Origin: Atopostipes sp963558565
Lineage (GTDB): Bacteria; Bacillota; Bacilli; Lactobacillales; Carnobacteriaceae_A
Assembly: GCA_963558565.1 (NCBI GenBank)
Contig: CAUWGX010000014.1
Location: 1-44,438 of the forward strand
Length of the DNA: 44,438 nt
Direction of reading: 5' to 3'
Below are positions 8,144-16,863 of the stretch, in pieces (position 1 is the stretch's first letter; every line of letters starts with the position of its first letter). The translations under genes were made by a program, and so were the position numbers. Under the pieces are notes generated by a model, which saw only the letters and a list, made by a program, of their open reading frames with translations, was not told the DNA's origin and did not search any database.

Positions 8144-9865
8144 ATGAGTGTGTTTAATGATTTAAAGAAATATAAAAAGGGGTTACTCCTCGTCTTCCTT
8201 TTAACGGCAGGGAATGCGATTGGAGAGTTATTCCTTCCTTATTTACTTTCAATTATTGTCGATCAAGGGGTAGCGACCGGTTCGATCGATATCGTGTTAA
8301 AAATTGGCTTGGTGATGGTACTGGTCACTTTGGTGACAATGGCAGTACGATCAGCGGCTTCTTATTTTTCAGCCAAAAATGCGATGGGTTTTTCGCATGA
8401 TTTACGCCAACGTATCTTTAAAAAAGTCAACGCGTTGACTTTCGATGAAACAGAGCAGTTTGGCATTTCGTCTTTAATTACACGAACAACCAATGATGTC
8501 GATATGGTCGAACAATTTCTTTTAATGGCACAACGTCCTTTATTACGTGCACCATTAGGATTTTTCGGTGGGCTTGTGATGGCCTTTAATGCGCATGCGC
8601 GTTTGACCTTGATTGTCTTAGCTTCGTTGCCTCTTATTTTTGTTATTATTTATTTTATTATTCGTAAAGTGTTTCCTTACTTTCCAAAATTACAAGCGAC
8701 TTTGGATCGTATTAACTTGCTCTTTCGACAGCGTTTGACGGGATTGGAAGTTATCCGTGCCTTTAATCGGGACGATTTGGAAGAAGAAACCTTTAATGAA
8801 ACCAATGATGAGTATTACGGTCTAGCACTGAATATTAATAATGTGTTGCGGACTAGTCGACCTTTATTGGCTTCGATTGTAGGGATTGCGATTGTTCTCT
8901 CGGTATTTGTCGGTGCCCGTTTTATCCAAGAGGGAAGTCTAGGAATCGGGACCTTAATGGCCTTTGTTCAATACACAACCCAAATGCTAAATGGAATGAC
9001 TATGTTTGCGAATTTACTGACTATTTTCCCACAAAGTTCTGCTTCCATTTCCCGTGTCAATGAAGTGCTTGATTATCCTTCTCGGAAAGTGGGTGGCGAA
9101 CAGACCCTTAAAGAACCGCTACATACAGTGGAAGCAAAGGATCTTTCGTTTACCTATCCCGGAGCGAATGCACCTGCTTTAGATGCGATTAATTTTAAAG
9201 TTGAATCCGGAGAAATGCTTGGGATTATCGGCGGAACGGGTGCTGGGAAGTCGACATTGCTTAAACTATTGCTGCAATTTTACGATCCGTCAGCCGGACA
9301 GCTATTAATGAATGGTCAGTCGATTGAAGAGTTGGATCCAGAAGATGTGCGTGCTGAAATTTCTTACGTCCCTCAACAAAATTTCTTCTTTACTGAGACG
9401 GTCCGAGGAAATATGCATTACAGTAATCCGGACGTTTCCGATGAGAAAATTATCGATGATTTAGCGAGAACGCAATCACAGACCTTTTTAGATCAACAAA
9501 CACCGCTAGAAGATAAGATTGCTCGCGGAGGGCAAAACTTTTCTGGTGGGCAACGTCAACGTCTGGCGTTAACACGTGCACTCGCTCGTGAGGCGGCAGT
9601 TTATGTTTTTGATGATTCTTTTTCAGCGCTGGATTACCGAACAGACTATGAAATTCGGCAAAATTTAACAGATGTACTCGAAAAAGCCATCACGATCGTC
9701 GTCGCCCAGCGTGTAGCAACAATTCGCCAAGCAGATAAAATTCTGCTATTGGATGAAGGAAAAGTTGCTGGTTATGGAAGTCATGATGATCTAATGGCTA
9801 CGAATGAGCTCTATCAAGAAATTGCGTTTTCGCAGGCAGAAGAGGAGGAAACAGACATTGGATAG
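8144..9865 (+). CDS. Heterodimeric ABC exporter, degenerate-site subunit
   Basis: A 573-residue half transporter: six membrane helices (about residues 15-300), then a nucleotide-binding domain. Walker A is GGTGAGKST with K369 and the signature is FSGGQRQRLALTRAL. In Walker B (YVFDDSFSALD) the catalytic glutamate is replaced by D491, and the switch histidine is replaced by Q522 (VVAQRVATI). These changes mark the degenerate-site half of heterodimers such as TM287/288, BmrCD and LmrCD, which export drugs or amphiphiles. Its stop lies 3 to 5 bases downstream of the partner's TTG start, so the two overlap and are translated together. Substrate is not evident. Confidence 0.9.
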   Translation: MSVFNDLKKYKKGLLLVFLLTAGNAIGELFLPYLLSIIVDQGVATGSIDIVLKIGLVMVLVTLVTMAVRSAASYFSAKNAMGFSHDLRQRIFKKVNALTFDETEQFGISSLITRTTNDVDMVEQFLLMAQRPLLRAPLGFFGGLVMAFNAHARLTLIVLASLPLIFVIIYFIIRKVFPYFPKLQATLDRINLLFRQRLTGLEVIRAFNRDDLEEETFNETNDEYYGLALNINNVLRTSRPLLASIVGIAIVLSVFVGARFIQEGSLGIGTLMAFVQYTTQMLNGMTMFANLLTIFPQSSASISRVNEVLDYPSRKVGGEQTLKEPLHTVEAKDLSFTYPGANAPALDAINFKVESGEMLGIIGGTGAGKSTLLKLLLQFYDPSAGQLLMNGQSIEELDPEDVRAEISYVPQQNFFFTETVRGNMHYSNPDVSDEKIIDDLARTQSQTFLDQQTPLEDKIARGGQNFSGGQRQRLALTRALAREAAVYVFDDSFSALDYRTDYEIRQNLTDVLEKAITIVVAQRVATIRQADKILLLDEGKVAGYGSHDDLMATNELYQEIAFSQAEEEETDIG

Positions 9866-11609
9866 AAATCAAGACACTTCAACGGTTATTCGTTTATTGA
9901 AATACTTAGGACAATATAAAATGGTCTTACTCATTTCAATCTTCTTTACATTAATCGTCACCGTTATTCAAGTGTTGACGCCTGTGATGTTAGGGACGAT
10001 TTTAAACCATTTACAAGTGGCGCTTGGAGAAGGTAATGCATTAGATATGGATTATCTCATACGGATTGTTGGGATTTTGATTCTGATGTATATCGTTCTG
10101 GCGGTGTCGGATATTATTAAAGAACGAAGTCTTGTGTACTTGTCGCAAACTTTAATTCGCGATCTGCGGGAAGAAGTCTCAGAAAAGATTAGAAGAATTC
10201 CGCTGTCTTATTTTGATCAACAATCAACAGGGGATTTAATTAGTCGTGCAACAAACGATATCGCAAAAATTGGAAATAATATCCAAGTGAGTGTCAGTCA
10301 AATCTTTAACAGCTTGCTGATGGTTGTTGGAATATTCGCTATGATGTTTTTCATTTCATGGGAATTAGCGCTGGTCTTTTTAATTACCGTACCCTTAAAC
10401 TTCTTAGCGGTTCGTTTTATTACCAACAATACACGTTCTTATTTCGCACAGAAATCAAGACGTTTAGGGAAAATGGTTGGTTATGTGGAAGAAAACTTTA
10501 CAGGGACAGATTTAATCAAAGCCTTTAACTATATTGACACATCGAATGAAGAGTTCGGGGAAATTAATACGGATTTATATGAAGTTTCTTGGCGGGCAAG
10601 CTTTATGTCAGGGGTTTTACTGCCAATTATGACCTTTATTGGCAACTTAGCCTATGTGTTACTAGCAATTGCTGGTTCTTTATTCGTCATTGCGCAACGT
10701 GTCTTAATCGGAGATGTGTTGGCCTTTATTCAATATGCGCAAAATATTCGTCGTCCTTTGGAAGTGATTGCTGAAATGGCCAATACTTTACAAGAGACTA
10801 TTGCTTCTTCCAATCGTGTATTTGAATTTTTAGATGCACCCGAAGAAGTTGAAGACCGATCGCATGTCGTTGAATCACCGATCGAAACGATCGTGTTTGA
10901 TGATATCAGTTTTGCTTATGAAGAAGGTAAACCTGTCATTGAAGATTTGAATTTAAAGGTTGAACGCAACGACACCATCGCTATTGTTGGTCACACGGGT
11001 GCTGGGAAGTCGACCTTGATTAATTTAATTTTACGTTATTATGACGTGACTAGCGGCGAAATCCGCTTAAATGGCGTCGATATTCAAACCATGAGTCGAG
11101 AGAATTTACGCAAATTCTTTGGCGTTGTCTTGCAAGATCCATGGTTAATACAAGGTTCAATTCGAGATAATATTCGTTACGGAAAAGAACAAGCGACAGA
11201 TGAAGAAATTGTAGAGGCTGCTAAACAAGCGCAAGCCCACCATTTCATTTCAGCGCTGCCCAATGGTTATGACACAGATATTAACGAAGAAGGAACAAAT
11301 ATTAGTCAGGGACAACGACAATTAATTACGATTGCTCGGGCATTTGTAAGTGATCCGGAGATTTTAATATTAGATGAAGCGACATCCTCCGTTGATACAA
11401 GAACAGAACAGCTTATTCAAAAAGGAATGGCTAATTTAATGGATGGACGCACTAACTTCGTGATTGCGCATCGGTTATCAACAATTGTTGACGCGGACAT
11501 GATTTTGGTGATGGTCGATGGAGAAATTGTCGAACAAGGCTCGCATGAGGAACTCCTTGAAATTGAAGGCACTTATGCTGATTTATACAACAGTCAGTTT
11601 AAAGTATAA
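9858..11609 (+). CDS. Heterodimeric ABC exporter, catalytic subunit
   Basis: A 583-residue half transporter with six membrane segments and a canonical ATPase: Walker A GHTGAGKST, Walker B ILILDEATSSVD with catalytic E507, and switch H538 (VIAHRLSTI). Its signature is ISQGQRQ, with Q484 where the first glycine of LSGGQ should be. That signature completes the ATP site built on the partner's Asp-containing Walker B, so the pair has one dead and one live site. I chose the TTG at 9858 because AGAGGAGGA at 9841-9849 precedes it at good spacing; an ATG at 9804 would sit deep inside the upstream gene. It overlaps that gene by 8 bases. The hairpin at 11650-11700 ends the operon. Confidence 0.9.
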   Translation: MDRNQDTSTVIRLLKYLGQYKMVLLISIFFTLIVTVIQVLTPVMLGTILNHLQVALGEGNALDMDYLIRIVGILILMYIVLAVSDIIKERSLVYLSQTLIRDLREEVSEKIRRIPLSYFDQQSTGDLISRATNDIAKIGNNIQVSVSQIFNSLLMVVGIFAMMFFISWELALVFLITVPLNFLAVRFITNNTRSYFAQKSRRLGKMVGYVEENFTGTDLIKAFNYIDTSNEEFGEINTDLYEVSWRASFMSGVLLPIMTFIGNLAYVLLAIAGSLFVIAQRVLIGDVLAFIQYAQNIRRPLEVIAEMANTLQETIASSNRVFEFLDAPEEVEDRSHVVESPIETIVFDDISFAYEEGKPVIEDLNLKVERNDTIAIVGHTGAGKSTLINLILRYYDVTSGEIRLNGVDIQTMSRENLRKFFGVVLQDPWLIQGSIRDNIRYGKEQATDEEIVEAAKQAQAHHFISALPNGYDTDINEEGTNISQGQRQLITIARAFVSDPEILILDEATSSVDTRTEQLIQKGMANLMDGRTNFVIAHRLSTIVDADMILVMVDGEIVEQGSHEELLEIEGTYADLYNSQFKV

Positions 11610-11649
11610 ATCTAAAAAGGCATAACACCCGTATGATCTCTATTTCAAT

Positions 11650-11700
11650 AAAGCTTGTAAGAGTATAGTAGAAGTACTGTTACAAGCTTTTTTATTTTTT
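11650..11700 (+). terminator. Terminator after the ABC exporter operon
   Basis: AAAGCTTGTAA pairs with TTACAAGCTTT (11 bp), followed by a long T-rich run. Confidence 0.75.
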
Positions 11701-11783
11701 CTCCGCGTGTTCTTAAAATTGAAATGGAAAGAGTCTAGGATATTCAGCAGAAATCTTTTATAATAGTTAAGGGAGGCCTGATT

Positions 11784-12227
11784 ATGAGAAGTCATTTTAT
11801 TCAACCGTATGCTGACCAGTGGGAAGAAGTAGCTAAAAAAGTTGGAACGGCCGATTGGAAAGGTGCAAAGCATCTCAGTGATAGAATGTTCACCGACCAG
11901 TTTCAGGATTGGGAAGGGGTTATTTACCTTGAAGATAAAGGAGAACTCCTTGGTTTTTGTTCGATAGTCAAAAAAGATATTGTAGACACTGATCTTTATT
12001 CACCTTATATCGCTGTTGTTTATGTTTTTCCAGCCTATCGAGGACAGTTTCTGACGCAACATTTAATGCACCGTGCAGAAGAAGAATTAAAAAAGATTGG
12101 TTTTAACGAAGTTTTCCTAGTAACACCCCTTGAAAATTTTTATGAAAAATTAAATTATCAAGCGATCGATCAGATGTATGACCATTTGGGGCGCTTACTG
12201 ACTGTTTATCAAAAAAATCTTTGCTAA
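11784..12227 (+). CDS. GNAT family N-acetyltransferase
   Basis: A 147-residue GNAT protein. The acetyl-CoA segment is VVYVFPAYRGQFLTQHLMHRAEEEL, split here as VYVFPAYRGQ and LTQHLMHRAEEEL, around residues 73-98, with Y-R-G-Q replacing the usual R-G-x-G. The following strand VFLVTPLENFYEKLNY matches the end of the fold. It presumably acetylates a small molecule or protein amine; the acceptor is unknown. AAGGGAGG is placed eight bases before the start. The rlmA-like gene follows after 43 bases, so the two may be cotranscribed. Confidence 0.8.
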   Translation: MRSHFIQPYADQWEEVAKKVGTADWKGAKHLSDRMFTDQFQDWEGVIYLEDKGELLGFCSIVKKDIVDTDLYSPYIAVVYVFPAYRGQFLTQHLMHRAEEELKKIGFNEVFLVTPLENFYEKLNYQAIDQMYDHLGRLLTVYQKNLC

Positions 12228-12270
12228 AGAAAAATGAACCTATATGATTAAAGAGGGAAGAGGTGACTAA

Positions 12271-13131
12271 ATGAAAAGTAAAAAAGAACTTGGACAAGAA
12301 AAACTAAGAACTTGGGAAGAAAAATTACAATGTCCGTTATGCCAAAGTGATATGAAAGTGATCGAAGAGCAGCTTGTTTGTAGAAATTACCACACTTTTG
12401 ATTTGGCGAAGCAAGGATATGTTAATTTATTTCCCGAGCATCAAGAAGAAAACTATAGCCAAACGCTCTTTGAAGCCCGTTATCATTTAATGAATTTAAG
12501 AAATTTTTATAAAGGTCTTCATGAACAACTTTATCTTCTCTTGCAGGAAAATAATTTACTAGCTCCGTCGCAATTTATTATTGATTTAGGAACAGGCGAG
12601 GGGACACATCTCGATCTTTTACAGAAAAACTTTGCAGAAACAAACGCAATAGGACTCGATATCGCAAAAGAAGGTATTCAAACAGCTGCTAAACATTACA
12701 CGAGTTCCTTATGGTTCGTAGGGGATTTAGCGAACATTCCTCTAAAAGACCATACGTTAAATGGGGCGCTTACTATCTTAACCCCTTCAAATTATCGCGA
12801 ATTAAAAAGAGTACTCGCTCCTGACGCATGGGTGATCAAAATTATTCCGGGGAAAGATTATTTAAAAGAGTTACGAGAAATTGTGTTACCACCAGAACAA
12901 GTCCTACACCACCCAATCGCCTCCATTGAAAAATTTGGAAGCAATTTTGATTTAATCGAAAAAGGAAGCTTTCTTCGAGTACATACCTTAACCGGTGTTG
13001 ATAATGAGAAACTTCTACAAATGACGCCATTGACATGGAACGCGTCGGAAGAAGAACGATCAGAAATTCAAAAATTAAAACACGTGACGATTGATTTAAG
13101 GATTTTAGTCGGGCAAAACAATCAATTTTAA
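12271..13131 (+). CDS. rlmA: RlmA-like 23S rRNA guanine methyltransferase
   Basis: A 286-residue protein with an N-terminal zinc knuckle, C21, C24, C37 and H41 (CPLC and CRNYHTFD), followed by AKQGYVNLF. This is the signature of the RlmA family, which methylates N1 of G745 or G748 in helix 35 of 23S rRNA. The SAM fold has motif I as DLGTGEGTHLD near residues 108-118, and LTPSNYRELKRVL later. The RlmA(II) type, like TlrB, can confer tylosin resistance; sequence alone cannot separate the subtypes here. AGAGGTGAC precedes the start. Confidence 0.83.
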   Translation: MKSKKELGQEKLRTWEEKLQCPLCQSDMKVIEEQLVCRNYHTFDLAKQGYVNLFPEHQEENYSQTLFEARYHLMNLRNFYKGLHEQLYLLLQENNLLAPSQFIIDLGTGEGTHLDLLQKNFAETNAIGLDIAKEGIQTAAKHYTSSLWFVGDLANIPLKDHTLNGALTILTPSNYRELKRVLAPDAWVIKIIPGKDYLKELREIVLPPEQVLHHPIASIEKFGSNFDLIEKGSFLRVHTLTGVDNEKLLQMTPLTWNASEEERSEIQKLKHVTIDLRILVGQNNQF

Positions 13132-13158
13132 TTTTAAAGAATCATTATATTATTGAAT

Positions 13159-13200
13159 AAAAAATTCCCTACCAAAATTATTTTTTGATAGGGGATTTTA
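13159..13200. terminator. Bidirectional terminator between rlmA-like and lipoprotein genes
   Basis: AAAATTCCCTACCAAAA faces TTTTGATAGGGGATTTT with two mismatched positions, between two converging genes, with A/T runs on both sides. Confidence 0.7.
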
Positions 13201-13205
13201 TATAT

Positions 13206-13865
13206 TTAAAAGTCAATTGAAAATTCTATATCTTCTCCAAAGGATTCAAAATCTTCATCCGTCCCTGAGTTTATTAAATATCTTATATTTGATACTTCCT
13301 CAGCTTGACCATCAAAAAAGAAAAAGACATCTCCCGTTTTTGTGACCTCACCATAGAATTCACCGCCAAGATCATCACTTAAAAATAATTCCGCATCAAT
13401 TTGTTGTCCAGTATCTGTTACAACAGTTCCTTGGTCAGGATATATTAAATTTGTTTCCTCAGAATTATTAACGACTTCTAATTGAAGAGTTACCATTCCT
13501 AAATCTTCACCGCCAAAAAAGTCTACCATATCTTCACTAGGTTGAAATTGTGATAATTGTGCATTTTTAACTGTAATTGTAAAGGGACCATTTTCTTGTT
13601 CTTCATCTATATTATAGTTTGTTGCTATAACTGTTCTAGTCCCACCTTCAGCTTCAATAACGTCCCCAGCTTCTTGTTCTGGAGTATCTGTATCCGTTTC
13701 GTCATTTTCTTCTGTCTCAGCTTCATTAACAGTATCGTCTGCAACCTCTTCTGTTTCTGCTTCTTCTGCAGTATTTTCATTCTCTGAACTTTCTTCATTG
13801 GTACCACAAGCGGCAAGCATTAAGGCACTTGCTCCAAATAACAATAAACTCTTATGTAATTTCAT
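13206..13865 (-). CDS. Secreted lipoprotein with DUF4352-like domain
   Basis: A 219-residue lipoprotein. The signal peptide has a KLHK start, a hydrophobic core and the lipobox LAAC with the lipidated C20. A 50-residue Glu/Thr/Asn-rich linker follows (about residues 22-75). The folded part (about 80-219) includes ENGPFTITVKNAQ and LQLEVVNNSEETN, features of the DUF4352 immunoglobulin-like fold found in surface lipoproteins. Function is unknown; it is expected on the outer face of the membrane. It stands alone, opposite the rlmA-like gene. Confidence 0.72.
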   Translation of the reverse strand: MKLHKSLLLFGASALMLAACGTNEESSENENTAEEAETEEVADDTVNEAETEENDETDTDTPEQEAGDVIEAEGGTRTVIATNYNIDEEQENGPFTITVKNAQLSQFQPSEDMVDFFGGEDLGMVTLQLEVVNNSEETNLIYPDQGTVVTDTGQQIDAELFLSDDLGGEFYGEVTKTGDVFFFFDGQAEEVSNIRYLINSGTDEDFESFGEDIEFSIDF

Positions 13866-14072
13866 TTATCCTATCGCTTCTTTCTTATATATTTTGACAA
13901 ATATATGAATACTTGTCTTTAATAGCCTAACATATTACAAAATGGATATCCAAATACGTATAATACACTTATAATCCTATGTTTTTTGATTTTAACTGTC
14001 TTGAAAATCAGGCGAGACTTAAGTAAACTAAAGGATAAGGAATGAAGTATGTATTAGAAAGTAGGCTCGGTC

Positions 14073-15062
14073 ATGGTGACGATAAATGATATCGCAAAAA
14101 AAGCGGGGGTTGCGAAAAGTACGGTTTCTCGTTATTTAAATAATGGCTCGGTCAGCCAAAAAACAAGAGAAAAAATCGAGAAAATTATAAAAGAAACAGG
14201 GTACACACCGAATACGTATGCGCAAAGTTTAAAAGCTGAAAAGACGAATATGATTGGTGTGATCATCCCAAGATTAAATTCAGCTTCTACCAATGAAGTA
14301 TTAGAAGGCATTGATGCAACCGCACGAAAAGCAGGATATCAATTAGTGATTACAAATTCGAATCAGGAAAATGCGCGGGAATTGGAAAATATTCAGACGC
14401 TACAAAGACAAAAAGTAGCTGGGATTATTATGTTGACTCGAGAAATTACGTCTGCACATAGAGAATTAATCAATAAATTACAGATCCCTTTTTTATCGAT
14501 CGGACAGAAGGTGGAGTCTGTACACAGTATTATCCATCAAGATTACGAAGCAGGACAAAAGATTGCGGAATATGCGCTTGAACTAGGACATAAGGAGTTT
14601 CTATATATTGGGGTTCCCGAGTATGATCAAGCGGTGGGAGTCGAGCGGAAAAACGGTTTTTTAGATATTTTAAAAGATCGTGAAGACATTCAGGTGAAAG
14701 TTATTGAAACAGAGTTTTCAAGAAATATTGCTTACAAAAAAGCTTTGACCTTACTCCCGGAAATGACAGCGTCTTATATAGCCTGTGCCACGGATAATAT
14801 TGCGGTTGCCTTTTTAAAAGCAACCAGTGAATTAGGCTATTCGATCCCCGAAGATTTTTCTTTATCGGGTTTTGGTGGTTATGATTCAACTAGCTTTGTC
14901 ACACCGACGATTACAACCGTTGATTACCCTTATCAAGAATTAGGGGAAGAGGCGGTTGAAACCATTCAAAAATTAATTAATCATGAAACAGTTCCGCTAC
15001 TTAAAGAATTACCAAACAAGCTGGCGATGAAACAGTCGACAAAACAAATGGAAGAAAGCTAA
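14073..15062 (+). CDS. scrR: LacI-family sucrose operon repressor
   Basis: A 329-residue LacI/GalR regulator. The helix-turn-helix is at the N-terminus (TINDIAKKAGVAKSTVSRYL) and the hinge follows at about residues 45-60 (NTYAQSLKAEKTNMIGVI). The sugar-binding domain contains the conserved DSTSFVTPTITTVDYP near the C-terminus. Position directly before scrA and scrB and the presence of two GGAAnCGGTTCn palindromes on that promoter point to ScrR, which is released in the presence of sucrose or a phosphorylated sugar. It is transcribed in the same direction but separately, ending at the hairpin that overlaps its stop codon. Confidence 0.85.
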   Translation: MVTINDIAKKAGVAKSTVSRYLNNGSVSQKTREKIEKIIKETGYTPNTYAQSLKAEKTNMIGVIIPRLNSASTNEVLEGIDATARKAGYQLVITNSNQENARELENIQTLQRQKVAGIIMLTREITSAHRELINKLQIPFLSIGQKVESVHSIIHQDYEAGQKIAEYALELGHKEFLYIGVPEYDQAVGVERKNGFLDILKDREDIQVKVIETEFSRNIAYKKALTLLPEMTASYIACATDNIAVAFLKATSELGYSIPEDFSLSGFGGYDSTSFVTPTITTVDYPYQELGEEAVETIQKLINHETVPLLKELPNKLAMKQSTKQMEES

Positions 15063-15090
15063 TCAGAATGGCTTTCTTTTTTCTTTTCTT
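15053..15090 (+). terminator. Terminator overlapping the scrR stop codon
   Basis: AGAAAGC and GCTTTCT form a 7-bp stem around the TAA stop, followed by a very T-rich tract. Confidence 0.55.
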
Positions 15091-15354
15091 TTCTTTTTCC
15101 AGAGAAAACCAGCTTTCAAAAGGTTCATACTAAAAAAAACATAGATCAGGAGATGAATTTTATTTCCTACTAGAACGGTCGGAAGATAAGGATAAATAAA
15201 ACAATAAAGAGAATGAAATGGATGACCTTCCACACTTTACGAGCTTTATGAGACTGTTTAGTTCTCCATTTTTATTTAGGCCCAACTTAACAAGAAACAT
15301 TGTCGGATCCAGAACTGCGCTTATAAAAAACAATAAAATTTAAGCCCTTTCATA

Positions 15355-15411
15355 TTGAAATTGGAATCGGTTCCTGCTAAAATGATTTTGATCATTGTTG
15401 GAACCGGTTCT
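15355..15411 (+). promoter_or_regulatory. scrAB promoter with two ScrR operators
   Basis: TTGAAA (15355-15360) and TAAAAT (15378-15383) are spaced by 17 bases, with TG one base before the -10. Operator 1, GGAATCGGTTCC (15363-15374), fills the spacer. Operator 2, GGAACCGGTTCT (15400-15411), lies about 17 bases after the -10, with 37 bp between operator centres, an odd number of half turns. Both match the LacI-type palindrome with a central CG. The rest of 15091-15354 shows no gene. Confidence 0.8.
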
Positions 15412-15451
15412 AAAAAACGTTTAAATATACTCAAAAGGAAGGGAAGAGATC

Positions 15452-16837
15452 ATGAGTAATAATAAAGAAACAGTTAAGCAGTTGTTAGAAGCTGTAGGTG
15501 GAAAAGATAATATAAAAACTTATGAACATTGTGCGACGCGTATGCGGATTATTTTGAAAGATGATAGTAAATTAGATAAAGAAAAAGCGGAAGAGGTACC
15601 GGAGTCTAAAGGCTATTTCTTTAATACAGGCCAACATCAATTTATATTTGGAACTGGAAAGGTAAATAGTGTCTATGAAGACTTACAAAAAGCAATGGGA
15701 GGAGCCGGTGATTCTGAAGGTACAGAAGATTTTGATGAAGAAGCTTATCAAAATCTAAATCCGGTTCAGAAAGTTGTTCGTATTTTAGGGGATATTTTAG
15801 TGCCGCTGATTCCAGCATTAGTCACCACTGGTTTATTAATGGGGATCCGAGGACTTCTCTTAGAGTTAGGCGTACAGATGGATGATAACTGGTTAGCTGT
15901 TTTTGAAATGTTGACAGATACAGCTTTTGCTTTCTTACCGGTATTGATTACTTATAGTGCGACTAGAAAATTTGGTGGGAATGCCAGTATCGGAATTGTT
16001 GTGGGACTGATGATGGTCGCTCCACAATTACCAAACGCTTGGGAAGTGGCTGCAGGTGATGCCCAACCACTCACATTACTGGGAATTGATGTGGTCGGTT
16101 ACCAAGGTTCCATTATTCCTGCAATTGTAGCTGGTTATTTAATTTCAAAAATTGAAAAATGGTGTCGTAAGTTTGTCCCGCAAGTGATGGATTTAGTAGT
16201 TACACCTTTTGTCTCTTTATCAGTGACGATCGCGGTAATTCTTTTAGTATTAGGTCCTATTTTACAAACGTTAGAGACTGGTGTTTTAAACGGGATTGTT
16301 TGGTTAGTGGAAGCACCATGGGGGATTGGCTATATTATTTACTCCGCCGTTCAACAGATTATTGTAATTACAGGACTGCATCATTCTTTAAGTATTATTG
16401 AATTAGGTTTACTCAGCGATACGGGCGGAAATGTATTGAATACTTTAGGAACAGCTTCTATGGCTGGGCAATTTGGCGCTGCTATTTCTGCCGCGACATT
16501 AATGAAAAATCAAGTGAAAAAGGCGAATGCTTTATCTGCCTCTGCGTCTACTTTATTTGGAATTACAGAGCCTCTATTATTCGGGGTTAACTTACAATCG
16601 ATGCGAATTTTTGTTTCAGGCATGATTGGTGGTGCTGCAGGCGGATTGATGGTTAGTATTTTTGGGCTTAAAGCCTCTGGCTTTGGCATTACCTTTATCC
16701 CAGGTATTTTATTATATACCCAAAGCTTCGCCAACATTTTACAGTACTTGATCGTCATTGCGGTTGCATTTATTGTGTCCTTTATTGTCGTCCGAGTACA
16801 AAGTAAACAAGTTAGAGCAGAGTTGAATGTAAATTAA
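15452..16837 (+). CDS. scrA: Sucrose-type PTS EIIBC component
   Basis: A 461-residue PTS permease. The EIIB domain is N-terminal, with the phosphorylated C27 in YEHCATRMRI. The EIIC domain (about residues 100-455) has the family blocks GLLMGIRGLL and TGLHHSLSIIELGLL, with GITEPLLFGVNL near the end. The EIIA domain found at the C-terminus of about 650-residue ScrA proteins is absent, so phosphate must come from a separate EIIA-Glc-type protein not seen in this window. It brings in sucrose as sucrose-6-phosphate, the substrate of the next gene. Trehalose or another glucoside is possible on EIIC similarity, but scrB as neighbour favours sucrose. A GAAGGGAAGAG ribosome site precedes the start. 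Confidence 0.88.
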   Translation: MSNNKETVKQLLEAVGGKDNIKTYEHCATRMRIILKDDSKLDKEKAEEVPESKGYFFNTGQHQFIFGTGKVNSVYEDLQKAMGGAGDSEGTEDFDEEAYQNLNPVQKVVRILGDILVPLIPALVTTGLLMGIRGLLLELGVQMDDNWLAVFEMLTDTAFAFLPVLITYSATRKFGGNASIGIVVGLMMVAPQLPNAWEVAAGDAQPLTLLGIDVVGYQGSIIPAIVAGYLISKIEKWCRKFVPQVMDLVVTPFVSLSVTIAVILLVLGPILQTLETGVLNGIVWLVEAPWGIGYIIYSAVQQIIVITGLHHSLSIIELGLLSDTGGNVLNTLGTASMAGQFGAAISAATLMKNQVKKANALSASASTLFGITEPLLFGVNLQSMRIFVSGMIGGAAGGLMVSIFGLKASGFGITFIPGILLYTQSFANILQYLIVIAVAFIVSFIVVRVQSKQVRAELNVN

Positions 16838-16863
16838 AGTAAAGAAGGTAGAATGGAGATAAA

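Noticed and set aside
9804..9857. ATG at 9804 as start of the second ABC subunit
   Set aside because: It lies inside the upstream gene with no ribosome site; TTG 9858 has AGAGGAGGA at correct spacing.
13557..13787. Plus-strand cysteine-rich frame opposite the lipoprotein gene
   Set aside because: It is the shadow of the Glu/Thr-rich linker; no ribosome site and no family.
15412..15425. cre-like catabolite-control box downstream of the scr operators
   Set aside because: Only a loose AT palindrome around ACGT; it misses key consensus bases on both arms.
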